This document shows positions 21,008 through 31,698 of a DNA stretch of 64,000 bases, one piece after another. This DNA is from Calonectria ilicicola (Eukaryota; Ascomycota; Sordariomycetes; Hypocreales; Nectriaceae). The notes beneath the pieces are model-generated. The model did no database searches and was not told the DNA's origin. It saw only the letters and a program-made list of their open reading frames with translations. Where the stretch lies: NCBI GenBank assembly GCA_020809705.1, contig CP085829.1, forward strand, positions 682,001-746,000, written 5' to 3'. A program made the position numbers and the translations under genes. Position 1 is the first letter of the stretch; each line of letters opens with the position of its first letter.

Positions 21008-21947
21008 ATGTCACTTAACGAAAAGATAAAGATCCTCTCCAAACTTTCCATCTTCGACGTGTGTTTGTTCTCATTTATATCTAGGCAGCGTTGATACTAA
21101 TGCCCACACAGGTGTCAGATGCGCTCTCACGGTTGCAGAGAGAAGAAGGACCACCATTTGGTGGACATATTCCAGGGTTATGTAGGCATATCAATCGCAG
21201 ATGGTGAAAATGGATCTAACGTCCTCTATTTAGCTCTGGAATGGGATTCTCCTAGCGATAAAGCCAAGGTTATTGGGCAAGCAATGACAGTAAAGTATGC
21301 CTCTGTCAAATCAGCAGATAAGCTGCCACCTAGTTACACTTCAGTTCCTCCTGGGGCCCAATACGTGGACCTAGTGAAGCCTGGGAGCGTGGTCGTGATA
21401 GACCAGGAGCCGGGGCTCAGCACCGCTCTAGTTGGGCCCAACATGGTGGCGAGGATGAAGTTGAGGGGCGCGAAGGCCATTATTGTCGCAGGAAATGTGA
21501 GAGATCTGCAGAAGATAAAGTATTCTAGATTGCCCGCAAGTGATCCCTTCTGTGATAATTACGCCACAGTCGCTGACCCGTGATGGATAGATCTGGGCCA
21601 AGGGGACCTCACTGGTGCCGTTTAGTGTGGAGGCCATGGTGATGGACATTAACGTACCCATCTCGCCTCATGGCGTGACTATAGAACCAGTAAGTTCGTC
21701 AATGTTTTGTGTGAATTTTCCATCTGCTAAATTTGGCCAGGGCGACATCATGATTTGCGAGCCTGAACTAGGAGTTGTTCGAATTCCGTTGCATCTAGTA
21801 GATGATGTTATATCACTTGTTCCCAAGATTGACAAAGCAAACAAGGCGATCCATACGGAGATCCTCCGAGGCGGTACATTCAAGGACGCAGTAGAAAAAC
21901 ACAGTCTATCAAAGGAAGATACGCCGCATACCTTGGACTGGATATAA
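21008..21947 (+). CDS. RraA-like / HMG-aldolase family protein
   Basis: Five small exons, 21008-21058, 21112-21181, 21234-21535, 21591-21689 and 21741-21947, give 242 aa. In order: IFDVSDALSRL (N-terminal helix of the family), FGGHIPGL, AKVIGQAMTVKY, YVDLVKPGSVVVID, MVARMKLRGAKAIIVAG-NVRD (the conserved G-x-x-RD that binds the oxo-acid/Mg), then IWAKGTSLV, PISPHGVTIEPGDIM and GVVRIP. Fungal relatives resemble yeast YER010C, a fold shared with RraA and with 4-hydroxy-4-methyl-2-oxoglutarate aldolase; the substrate here is unknown. Introns are 51-55 bp; the third (21536-21590) starts with GC (GCAAGT) and ends TAG. Without splicing the gene would look frameshifted. Confidence 0.87.
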
Positions 21948-22452
21948 GTCATCTACTATAGTCAATCAATTTTCAGAACTAAGACGCCAGGCTTCCGTCT
22001 TACATACACTTTGATATTACATGATAGAGATACAAAGAGCTGTTGGCTCAGTTTACGAATCTTACCTTGTGCATATGATCAATGTGAATGCTTTGCCATT
22101 TATGTTAAGTCCCACACATGTAGGCACATGGCGCTTTGAAGGCAAATTGACTTTGTATGACAGCTCATCTAACTAAATACGTGACTTTGGAAAGCCGTTT
22201 TCTCATCACGATAGGACGAGAAATTCCCGGGATCATGCAGCCAAGAAATAATTCGATCCAGTGTGATGAACCCAATAAGTTGCAGTTGCCTTGCTAAATC
22301 CGGAGATAGTTGGAATTCAGAGAAATATAGAAGTCGACGAGAATCTTGCCAACAGCACTGCTAAAGAAATTATAATGGCGAGCAAACACCCTTCTCCAGA
22401 CCAATGGGTTTGTTCCTAGTTCTGGCGGGGGAAGACGAGTAGGGTCACCCCA
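21948..22452. other. Intergenic between convergent genes
   Basis: 3' regions of the RraA-like gene and of the minus-strand gene at 22453. I see no further gene. Confidence 0.5.
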
Positions 22453-22926
22453 CTAGTCGAGATTGTTGTTTGATAACAACTGAACGCCACACCCCCTAAA
22501 AGTACCGCTCTTCTTCTCGTCTCTCATCTTGTAATACCTTTTTCGATTCTCCTCCAACTTTGTCTCGTCGCGTTCACGGTGGTCTTCAGGGAGTGGTGGT
22601 GGAAGAATTCCCGGCGCTGGATTATACAACTGGTCCTTGGGAGTCTCAGTGCCATCCACGCCACGATAGGCCATCTCCAACTCTGGGTCGTAGGGCATCC
22701 GGTCAAGAAGGGCCTTGATTAGTTCGGGTGTCAAGGCTACGGCATCGAGAATATTGCGGTCTGCATCAAGCGATCGCAAAACGCCGTCTTTTCCGAGTGC
22801 GCGGATGCCCATCATTGTTGGATCATCTTCAATATCGCGCATAATTAGGCTGAGCTTTTGTTGAGCAGGCGAAAGCTTTTGAGGCTGAACTCGACATTCT
22901 TCCGAATCCACGTTACACTGTGACAT
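22453..22926 (-). CDS. Conserved fungal hypothetical protein (157 aa)
   Basis: One exon of 157 codons starting MSQCNVDSEE. The central part is well structured: SPAQQKLSLIMRDIEDDP, LGKDGVLRSLDADRNI, LTPELIKALLDRMPYDPE, YRGVDGTETPKDQ, then a proline run (PAPGILPPPLPED) and a charged helix with RKRYYKMRDEKK. No signal peptide or membrane segment. I regard it as a small conserved protein of unknown role; the alternation of short conserved helices suggests a soluble, perhaps protein-binding, factor. Confidence 0.7.
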   Translation of the reverse strand: MSQCNVDSEECRVQPQKLSPAQQKLSLIMRDIEDDPTMMGIRALGKDGVLRSLDADRNILDAVALTPELIKALLDRMPYDPELEMAYRGVDGTETPKDQLYNPAPGILPPPLPEDHRERDETKLEENRKRYYKMRDEKKSGTFRGCGVQLLSNNNLD

Positions 22927-23738
22927 TTTGACTTTTTATGCGCAGGTACCAATCTGCTTAATTGAGACATAGGATGGGCTAGAATATCCTCTTGAGGAGA
23001 ATTAACTTATACCTCACGCACAGCGAGCCTTGGTGGCGAGAATGACGACATGGGTGAGTTCAGTTCAACGATTCCTGCTTGAGATGTGGCGATTGAGTGG
23101 CTGCCTAAATCTACAACTTGGTCTGTCAGCTTGACGCCGCTTTTGTATGGGCCACAAGGGCTGCTACGTACTTTGCCAATTTGGCAGTAGTCCAAAGGCC
23201 TAGAAGGGTTGGCATGAGGCCTAGAAACGTAATATAGGGGAGATGGCCAAAGCAGTGTGCATATCAGGGAGAGTTATAGAGAGGTTGAGCATCGCGGCTT
23301 GATCCTGTGATTGAGACTATCGTACCCAGTGTATCCCTATGTTTGGGAGTGCGGTTGAAGTGCGTCGGTGATGCTAAAATTGCAGTGCCGGTGCTGCTGT
23401 CCAGGTTGCAAGGGGGGTGGGGCCATGGACCCAGAATTGACCAGGATGTATGTCACTTAACATCCGAGGGTGCTCGGAAACAAGTAAAAATATCAGACCA
23501 CTGGCTGGTAGGGCAAGTATTCTGGCCGCCGTTTCGCGCTTTTATATGCCTTACGTCAATTCTTACTCTTTCTCATGCGAACCATTTGCGCTACTTGAAG
23601 ACGTCAGCAGTTTATTTTCGACTCCAATTACGCCACCAAAAAAGCACACCACCTAGGGATCGTGCATACATCCGTGCAGGAACCACTGCTTCTCACTAAG
23701 CCCTTGGTTGCAATCATCAGACGATAAAAAAAAAAATA
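22927..23738. other. Intergenic with one copy of the 16-bp TGCTAAAATTGCAGTG motif
   Basis: No supported gene; a 130-codon plus frame at 23307-23699 has no recognisable features. A perfect copy of the motif found repeatedly at 53-58 kb is at 23372-23387. Confidence 0.45.
23372..23387 (+). repeat. Isolated copy of 16-bp motif TGCTAAAATTGCAGTG
   Basis: Identical over 16 bases (and on through CCG) to the motif at 53555-53570, 30 kb away; it also occurs at 58124 and 58195. It lies about 350 bp upstream of the DUF1757-like gene. Confidence 0.8.
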
Positions 23739-24245
23739 ATGTCGCGCCTATTCCCCCATCCGCCATACGCAGAGGATCAGCCTCATGCAAAGGAGTTTCT
23801 CATCATCCACGTGTTCAACCGGGCCGTTACTACCGGGAGCATTGTTGCAGCAGCAATTGTTGGCGCTGCGCAACTAATTCCGTCCCGTCGCAAGACCCTT
23901 CCCCAATTCGGACGCCACCTGCTCCGTAGCTCGTGTGTGGGCTCACTAGTCTCAATTGGCCTCTCTGAGACATTCTTGTTCTTCCGAATGCGCGGCAAGG
24001 AGGAAATCGAGTGGCAGGATCGCAGCTGGAGACTTTTGGAAAGCCAGACACAGGTGCAGATTGACGACTGGACATATGCAGGCATGGCCGTGGGGCCCGC
24101 AGCGTTGTTGGCGACGTCTGGAGCTCGAGCAGGCGCGGTAGCGATGCTAGGCGCTAGCGGTCTAGGTGGAAGCGCTGGGCTACTGGGATTTGCAGCTTGG
24201 AAGTTTGGAATTAGTCGCTTACTGCCAGGACAGAAGTCGGAGTGA
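23739..24245 (+). CDS. Small membrane protein, DUF1757-like
   Basis: A 168-codon single exon starting MSRLFPHPPYAED. It has hydrophobic segments around residues 28-46 (TTGSIVAAAIVGAAQLI), 62-82 and 112-160 (alanine/glycine-rich), with the hydrophilic motif EIEWQDRSWRLLES and DDWTYAG between. The EIEW-x-DRSWRLL block is what I remember of the fungal DUF1757 family, small integral membrane proteins of unknown function, possibly mitochondrial. An A-run precedes the start codon (GATAAAAAAAAAAATA-ATG). Confidence 0.75.
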   Translation: MSRLFPHPPYAEDQPHAKEFLIIHVFNRAVTTGSIVAAAIVGAAQLIPSRRKTLPQFGRHLLRSSCVGSLVSIGLSETFLFFRMRGKEEIEWQDRSWRLLESQTQVQIDDWTYAGMAVGPAALLATSGARAGAVAMLGASGLGGSAGLLGFAAWKFGISRLLPGQKSE

Positions 24246-24959
24246 AAGGTCGGTTGATGAAGGAAATGTCCTTTGTTCCAAATCGGAGAGAAACGAAACT
24301 CATGTGTACAGTATGGCTCTTGAAGGAGTACACCCTGTCAACCCTTCCTCACCCCCTCCAACTTACTTGTGAATAAATGAATAAAATAATCTGTATATAA
24401 ATATTGATTAAATCTATTTTGTTTTTATTATCCTTCTTCTTTGCTGTAAAACTGATGCGCCATGACAGTCAAGCTCTGGGATATCTAAGAACAAACGGTC
24501 GCATTTATGCACAAGCAATTCAGGCAGAACAGATCTACATTTTTACCTGACAACAATGTCAAGTCAATTAACTAGAACAAAATCGCCAAGATCTACAACA
24601 AAAATTGATATCCCCAAACAATAAAGCCTTCGGATTGAAACGCTAGGGTTCCCTTCAATTGCTCAAGAAAAGACGAGGAAACTAACGACTTGGTATCCTA
24701 TAGGGTATCTAATTAGCCTTGCTCGGCTAGAAAATGGAGAGCGAGTCCCAAATTCGTCTCGTCAGTCACGTGGAGACTACGATAAAAGAGTGGAGTAGGC
24801 ATGGAGCTGCTGATTACGCCATATCAGTAGCCGTCGGAGGTGAGCGACGGACCCCAGCCGATCCGGAGATGCCTGTGAAACAAGGCATACATCCGGGCAT
24901 CTAATTGACATCTACAACCTCTATTCGCCCTGTAAGAGTTTCCCGTGTGCGCGGGAAGC
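24246..24959. other. Intergenic, no gene seen
   Basis: AT-rich 3' flank (24380-24430), then unremarkable sequence; promoter of the Zn2Cys6 gene at 24960. No coding signal. Confidence 0.5.
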
Positions 24960-26894
24960 ATGAGCATGTCGCGTGAACAGCGCAGGTCAAATGTGCGCCG
25001 GGCCAATGTCACTGCTTGCGCAAGATGCAGATCCCGAAAACAGCGATGCGATCAAAATATCCCAGCGTGCTCCAATTGCGAGCGCGCTGGAGTCGAGTGT
25101 GTCAGCACCGATATAGACGGCCGAGTTGCTCCAAGAAGGTTGCTTTCCTTTAGTCAATCAATCAATCTGCATCGCATCACCGACTAACCCCGACGTAGTT
25201 ACATGAGAAGCCTGGAAGATCGCATCGCCTATCTCGAGGCCCAACTTGCTGCTCATGGAATTGATGATGTCGATATGCTGTCTCCAAACTTTTCTCCAGC
25301 CGGCGATAGAGACCCTGGCCCCGCATCTAGTCTTTCCCCGGATACAGATGGCGCCTCGGAAGACCTGGTCGGGCGGATAGCAACCAATTGCCTCCAGTCG
25401 CAGCCCTTTTCCAGTGGCTTTGTAAACCAGAATGGCTTGTCATTATTGCAATCGCTCCTGGCTGATCCAATCACCAGGGTATCATGGACTGAAAAGAAGT
25501 CAGATAGTCATTCGATCCTGGACGAGTTACCGTCCGAAGCGCCTCTACCAACTATGCCTCGCCGCGAAGTCGCCGCGAAACTGGCTGACACGTATTTTGA
25601 ACACTGCAACTTTTTCTCTCCCATATTCTCGTCCAAGGCGGAATTCATCAACATGATCGAACCCTTGTACAGCAACTCCGCCGCTTCAGATTTATCTCTA
25701 GTCAATATCCGATTTCGCGCCCTGATTGTATTTGGCACCTCCATCCTGCTCCTCAATCGGGTCGATTCCTCCGTGCCGGTATCTAGATCCGAGAGTTACT
25801 TTGCTGCTGCAACCCATCTATTCTCACAGAATCCTAAATCAACATGTACTGGAGACCTTCAACATTTAATCAACTTGTTATTTATAATACAACACTGTTG
25901 CTTTGCATCCAATCTCACAGCCACTTGGCATTTTATCGGTCTTGCAACTAGGCTCGCCATTGAATTAAATTTACACAAAGATCGAGCGGCTGCACCTTTA
26001 CCGGACGAAACCCGAGTAAATGAAAGACGGTGGTTATTTTGGTCCCTGTACACATTTGAACGGAACCTGTGTGCAATCATCGGCAGGCCTTATTCCTTAC
26101 CCGATGAGGCCATCGAAACACCTCTTCCAACTTCGAGCCCCGACGACCCTCAGCGAGCACTTGCTGTGCATCTAATCAAATTCCGCCTTTTAGAATCCGA
26201 GATATATGCCACACTCAACCAGAAGGAACCGTCCAATGGCGCCATACTGGACAAGCATGTATGGCGGGAAGACATACAGCGACGATTGTTAGAGTGGCAC
26301 TCATCTATTCCGCCAATACAGCAGTCGACTCACCTTGCACCTGCGGAAATATTCAATGGAAGCCTTTATAATGCTCTAGTCCTCCTTTACTATCCCTCGC
26401 GCAGCCTTCCGAATCCTTCCAATGACGACCTCGCCATTTTAGCTCAAAGCGCCACAGATGCCGTCAACTGCTACAAGCGATCGTTTCGAGCAGGCGAACT
26501 CCGATTCTATTGGCGCACAGTGCATAATCTATTTCGGAGCGGTGTAGCCATCGCCTACTGCGCAAAGTGCGCAACGGTCCAACCCATTCAGGGTTTGAAC
26601 CAAGAGGATGCAAAGGCGTCGATGAATTCGTGTTCCTCTTTGCTCTGGGGCATGGTTGAGAGATATCCGCCGGGCAAGGCATATCGAGACATTTTTGAGA
26701 GTGTGGCGAACTCGGTATTGAATCAACGGCGTGGCCAAGCGAGTAGTATAGGCCAGATGGAGGGTCAACTGGAATTTGAATCTCAAACCGACCCTGCCTC
26801 GATATTTGCTGATATATCGGTTGACTTGAGTGTCACCGATCTACCATCTGCAGCTTTGGACACACTATCATGGGGATTTGGAGATGGTACATAA
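24960..26894 (+). CDS. Zn2Cys6 transcription factor with fungal_trans domain
   Basis: Exons 24960-25138 and 25199-26894 (60-bp intron, branch CTAAC), 624 aa. The zinc cluster is near the N-terminus (CARCRSRKQRC then CSNCERAGVEC, x2-x6-x6-x2-x6 spacing). The splice joins it to a leucine-rich dimerisation helix (YMRSLEDRIAYLEAQL). The middle homology region is present: LADTYFEHCNFFSPIF, ATWHFIGLATRLAIELNLHKD and RRWLFWSLYTFERNLC. It ends 37 bp from the stop of the convergent arylsulfatase gene, and an MFS transporter lies just beyond. That suggests, but does not prove, that it controls this small module. Confidence 0.93.
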
Positions 26895-26931
26895 GGTTTG
26901 AAGCGTGAATAAAATTGTATTTTTTAACTAT

Positions 26932-28272
26932 TTAAAAATCTTTCAATGGATCAGGAGGCGCGGGGTCGTTTTTGAGGCTCCTTTGGAATTCAGTTCTTAG
27001 CTTCATTACCGGCTGCATGACCCAAGTGTTGAAGGCAAGAATATCTGTCTCTTCCTTGGGATCCCGCACCGTGTTGAATAGGTAGGGGCTCTCAAGACGT
27101 CCAGACGACTGGTTGACCTTGGGCTCCCATACCAAATGTAATTTCCAATCCTTCCATTTAATCGCACGCAGCTCCTCCTTGATGTAGAAGAGGAACCCTG
27201 TTCTAGGAGATTTCGTCTCTGTTGGATTCTTGAAGAACTCTGTCTGGTCCAAGCCATCAATCGGACGATCTGTTGGCACTGGCGTTCCAGTCATGGATAA
27301 GATTGTCGTAAATAGATCTGTGACGTGCACAATCTCGTTGGAAGTGACTCCCACTGGAACCTTGCCTGGCCATCTGATGATGCATGGTACGCGTAAGCTG
27401 CCCTCCATTGCAGTGTGATAAGTACCGGACCAGGGACCGGCGGTTCCTCGATACGGCTCTCGGAACTCTGGACCATTGTCCGAAGCAAAGATGAAGATGG
27501 TGTTGTCGCGGATTCCAAGCTTATCAATGTGGTCAATCAGCTCACCAACGCGATAGTCCATCTCGGCCATTGAGTCGGCAAAATCACCTTGACCGGTAGT
27601 TCCAGCGAAGTCTTTATGAGGGAGAGTAGGGAAATGAAGATGGACAAGAGGGTGATAAAGAAAGAAGGCTTTTTCCTCCTCAACCTTTCTGTTGAGCCAG
27701 TCCTTGGATCGCTCAATGAGCATCTCATCAATCAGTCTTCGCTTCTCCAAGTCATAGATGCAGACATTCTCCGACTTTTCTCCGGCCACACCCTTCATGA
27801 TGTAAGGCAATTCGGCGACTTCCGGGGTGTAGCCAATGGCAGATGTGAATTGAGTCTCATCTGTAGTTCTGGGGATGCCGAACCACTCATCAAAACCTCG
27901 GTCTGAGGGATACCGACCCTCAATATCTCCCAGATGCCACTTGCCGTGATGGGCCGTAGCATAATCGTTTGTCTTGAGGCACTCGGCGAGTGTCTTTTCC
28001 CATTCCGTCAGGCCTTGAGGGAAACCCGCTGGGACAGATTGTCGGCACCCAGTACGAATGGGGTGTCGGCCAGACATGAGAGCTGAACGGGTTGGCACGC
28101 AATCGCTCTCGACATTGAAGTTGTGCAACAAGAGACCTTCTGTTGCGAGCTTGTCAATCCGGGGTGTTGCAGCGCCACGGAGAAGCCCTCCACCATAGCA
28201 TCCAAGCTCGCCCCAGCCAAGGTTGTCAGCAAGGGCAAGCACAATGTTTGGTCGGTTCGGATCACGAGACAT
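26932..28272 (-). CDS. Type I sulfatase (arylsulfatase-like)
   Basis: Single exon, 446 aa from ATG 28272 (MSRDPNRPNIVLAL). The frame is open upstream to ATG 28434, but the family begins just before RPNIVL, so I take the shorter form. Motifs: metal site ADNLGWGELGCYGGG; signature CVPTRSALMSGRHP, whose Cys would become formylglycine; HHGKWHLGD; and FASDNGPEF for the second metal half-site. Type I sulfatases hydrolyse sulfate esters and release sulfate. No signal peptide is seen, so an intracellular enzyme acting on an imported substrate is likely. The neighbouring Dal5-type transporter starts 442 bp away in the opposite direction, which fits co-expression from a shared promoter. Confidence 0.92.
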   Translation of the reverse strand: MSRDPNRPNIVLALADNLGWGELGCYGGGLLRGAATPRIDKLATEGLLLHNFNVESDCVPTRSALMSGRHPIRTGCRQSVPAGFPQGLTEWEKTLAECLKTNDYATAHHGKWHLGDIEGRYPSDRGFDEWFGIPRTTDETQFTSAIGYTPEVAELPYIMKGVAGEKSENVCIYDLEKRRLIDEMLIERSKDWLNRKVEEEKAFFLYHPLVHLHFPTLPHKDFAGTTGQGDFADSMAEMDYRVGELIDHIDKLGIRDNTIFIFASDNGPEFREPYRGTAGPWSGTYHTAMEGSLRVPCIIRWPGKVPVGVTSNEIVHVTDLFTTILSMTGTPVPTDRPIDGLDQTEFFKNPTETKSPRTGFLFYIKEELRAIKWKDWKLHLVWEPKVNQSSGRLESPYLFNTVRDPKEETDILAFNTWVMQPVMKLRTEFQRSLKNDPAPPDPLKDF

Positions 28273-28713
28273 GGTTTTTTTTGGATCAATTGATTGAATG
28301 ATGATAGGCGTATTATTCCAAATAGAAAGATACTGATGAAGCCTTAACATTTTCCTCACCATGTCGGTATTTATCGAGCTCGGCATCTGAGGGCCCACAT
28401 TGGCGCCGTCACGTCGCTCACCTCCGACGCTCACTTCCGAACGTCCAAGCTTCGGCCCCGTAGCAACCGCACCGCCCTCGGGGTCAACCGTCGCTCATCT
28501 CCAATCCCCACCGCATCGGCACCCCGGATTAAGCACGCGATGCGGTTGTGGCCTGTCGTGATAAGCTCTGCGCCAGAGGAAACGCGGCCGTAATCATTGG
28601 TTGCGTGGACGGGTGGAGGTGGCTATAACTGGGAGCGGTTCCTCCTCCACAACCAACACCACAGTCCATCCACGACAGCTAGTTGTTGGCGCCAAATCCG
28701 TCCCATCGCCAAA
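28273..28713. promoter_or_regulatory. Shared divergent promoter of sulfatase and MFS transporter
   Basis: A 441-bp gap between the two head-to-head starts. It is fairly GC-rich, with no supported gene; the extended sulfatase start (28434) would shorten it. It is the natural place for binding sites of the adjacent Zn2Cys6 regulator. Confidence 0.5.
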
Positions 28714-30280
28714 ATGTCGGACACTGCGGACATCAAGTCTGCTGTGATGGAGAAGGATCCAGCATCCCTTTGCTTCCAAGAAGGCACTGCAGAGCCAGCA
28801 TGGACCGGAGACGAGGAAAAGGCAGTGATGAGGAAGTAAGTTTAATAAGGTGATAGATTTGCAATTCATGGCTAACATCAAATAGGCTCGACTTTTTCCT
28901 CATGCCGATGCTGATTGCCGGATTCTTCGTCCTGCAGCTCGACCGAAGCAACATCTCGAATGCCTTGACAGATACCATCACCAAGGACCTCAACATCACC
29001 ACTGACGATGTTAACCTGGGCAGTCAGATAATGTCTATCGGAATCGTTGTCGCGGAGATTCCCTCCAACATTATTCTCCAGAGACTTGGAGCTCCAATCT
29101 GGTTGACCTTCCAGATGTTTGTCTGGGGCACCATTGCCTTGACCCAAGCTTGGTGCACCAACATTCACTCATTCTACGCCACGCGATTTCTCCTTGGATT
29201 ATTCGAAGGCGGTTACATTCCCGGAGCTCAATATATGTTGGCGCTCTTCTACACTCGCAAGGAGCTCGCTAGAAGGACGGCCATCTTCTATTTCGGCAAT
29301 TACTCTGCCACTGCGACCGGATCACTGATCGCAGCTGGCGTGCTCCAAATGGCAGGAAGGCAGGGCATGTCCGGATGGCAATGGCTTTTCATCGGTAAGT
29401 TACTTTTAGTTTACACATTGGCTTTGTCTAATTGCAAATAATAGTCGAGGGTGCCGTTACCTTGCTGGTCTTTGTGCTCTTTGTTGCCTTTCTTCCGCGT
29501 AGCCCGGCCCACACAGCTCCAATCCACGGACGATGGGATTTCTTCACAGAGCGTGAGCGAACTATTCTTAGATCGCGCGTTATTGCAGAAGACGAGACCA
29601 AAGGAGACGACAAAGCATCGATTTCTTTGAATGGGTTGGGTGCAGCCATTCTTGACTACCGCTTGTGGCTGCACATGATTCTCAACATTGTCAGTCTTGC
29701 TCCCAAGGGAGGCCTACAACTTTACGGGCCCTCAGTCATTAAGAGCTTGGGATTTTCCAAGATCAACGCCAATCTTCTCAACGCTGTTAGTAGTGTACTT
29801 GTCATCATCTTGTCCTATCTTATTTCGGTTGGTTCCGACAAGACCAAGTTGCGCGGACCTTGGTGTATCGTTGCATTCATCTGGTCCATAGCATTCGCTG
29901 GCGCACTGTTTGGAATGCCATCTGGGAACAACAAGTGGGCCCGATACTCCATTTTTACACTACTAAGCGGTGGAAATGCGCTGTCTCAGGGCCTGAACGA
30001 CGCTTGGCTGAGCATCAACGCGACGAAATCTAGCACACGTAGTCTTGGATTGGCAATGGTGGTTATCGGAAGTAATTTGGGTGCAATCGCTGGACAGCAG
30101 CTATTCAGATCCTCTGATGCCCCGCGATACACGCATGCTTTCTTGGCCATTCTCTTGCTGTACGCTGCCTCGATCCCAATCACTTTGCTCCTCATGTGGA
30201 TATACTGGCGAGACAATAAGAAGCTTAGGCAAGGAGTAGGAAACGGGGATGATACGAACACGAAGAGATTCGATCTGTAA
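28714..30280 (+). CDS. Dal5/allantoate-permease-type MFS transporter
   Basis: Exons 28714-28835, 28886-29394 and 29445-30280 (two 50-bp introns), 488 aa. About 12 membrane segments are visible. Family markers: MPMLIAGFFVLQLDRSNISN in helix 1 (the LDR-x-N signature of the anion:cation symporter family), ATRFLLGLFEGGYIPGAQYM in helix 4, and a hydrophilic central loop (HGRWDFFTERERTILRSRV). Members import allantoate, nicotinate, pantothenate, thiamine, sulfonates or other organic anions at the plasma membrane. Next to a sulfatase, a sulfated or sulfonated organic acid is a reasonable but unproven substrate. Confidence 0.93.
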
Positions 30281-30436
30281 TATTTAAGCAGTGATGAATA
30301 TGGGAAGAGCAGATTTGGTACTGATTGGAGGTCGTAGTAGTCGAGGATAGCTTGAGTCACAATTGAAAGCCCTAAGCAATGGGAAATTAATTTAGACTCA
30401 TTGAACTCTTGTGCCTCTATGATTCCTCAAAAGTAA

Positions 30437-30502
<66 letters not shown>

Positions 30503-31698
30503 ATAAATTGATTCATCATATATTTATTTCTTTTCTTTTCTTATTATCGGATTGATACCTTTAGGTGATTGAGTTCCATGCTGCTAAAGTTGAGGAAGTC
30601 ACTTGTGCGCAAGCTTTCAAGAGCTGTATTGTAATCATCTTCTGCAAGAATTTGCTCCTCAATCCCCACTCTCAGCTCAACGACGTAACCCAACTAGGAT
30701 TGCTAGTCTTCCAGCTGGCGAAATGCAGTCTCCAAAACAAGACGTTCATCCCGAAGGCTGACTTGCGAGATGTTGGTTTAGACGTTGCCAGCGTCACCAT
30801 CTCTTAGCATCGAGGTAGGCACTATATTAACTATAATATTCTTGATAATTAAATTCTTATTAGGTAATAAAACCAGGGTGTATATTATTATTGATATTAT
30901 AGTAAAGCTCTTGCCCTCAAATATATTTTATGGCAGATAGTGTGTATTACGGAGGGTAAAAGTATATGTTAATTATGGTGGAGAATTTATTATTAAAAGC
31001 CAAAAATGACCAAATGTAATGATGATGTGCCATTAAAAACTAGAAAATATATCTAAGTATGTGTAAAGCTAGAGAACGACGATGTTGCCGATGGAAAGCT
31101 GGTCACTTGACGACGCGGTCATCTGTCCACTCCTGTCACTCCTCGTCACTTGAACACCTGGTCGATGTGGATACCGGGTACGGAATCTAGTTTAAGATCC
31201 AGCCTTGGGCGACTTGCCGAGCAACTGTAAAATTTAGGGTGGGTCATAAACCGTGTTGCGCGGAATGTGCAAATAAGGTACCAAGGCTAAATGGACGGCT
31301 CTTTATGCTAGTTCCTTTCCTATTTTGTGATTAAAATGAATCTGATATCGTGCCGTCTGGTATTAGGAATATAAAAATTAATTTTATTGCCTTTCATTAT
31401 CGGACAAAAGTTGAATGAGCAAGTCCATTGTTCGCTTTGTTTACGGCATTGCACGGGGTGAATAGGTCAGATACGTACTATTTTTGTACACCACTTTTCT
31501 TTATTCTTTGTGCTTAGCCTTTGTGCAAATAGAATTGGAGAATATATTTCTCCGGTTTTATGTGTCGAAATATAATGTATATATTAGTTCCCAACCATAC
31601 ATTTGAAAATGATTTGCTTTAGCTCAGAAAGTACGAAGTAGAGAATCTTTTCTATTACTCCACACCCCAGAAAACATTTTATCACCAAACCTTTTGTC
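30281..31698. other. AT-rich intergenic region, no gene seen
   Basis: 1.4 kb of mostly AT-rich DNA holding a TAAA microsatellite at 30437. Short frames (for example 30565-30807) are not convincing. Confidence 0.55.
30437..30492. repeat. (TAAA)14 microsatellite
   Basis: Fourteen uninterrupted TAAA units in the 3' flank of the MFS gene, followed by TAAT and more AT-rich sequence. Shorter, imperfect runs of the same unit occur near 1340, 32750, 40300 and 42890. Confidence 0.95.

Noticed and set aside
21119..21583. RraA-like gene read as a frameshifted pseudogene
   Set aside because: Two additional introns (21182-21233 and 21536-21590) restore every conserved block in a single frame.
30437..30492. 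CRISPR-like or telomere-like repeat
   Set aside because: It is a simple TAAA microsatellite; no spacers, and the organism is a eukaryote. No CRISPR arrays were seen.
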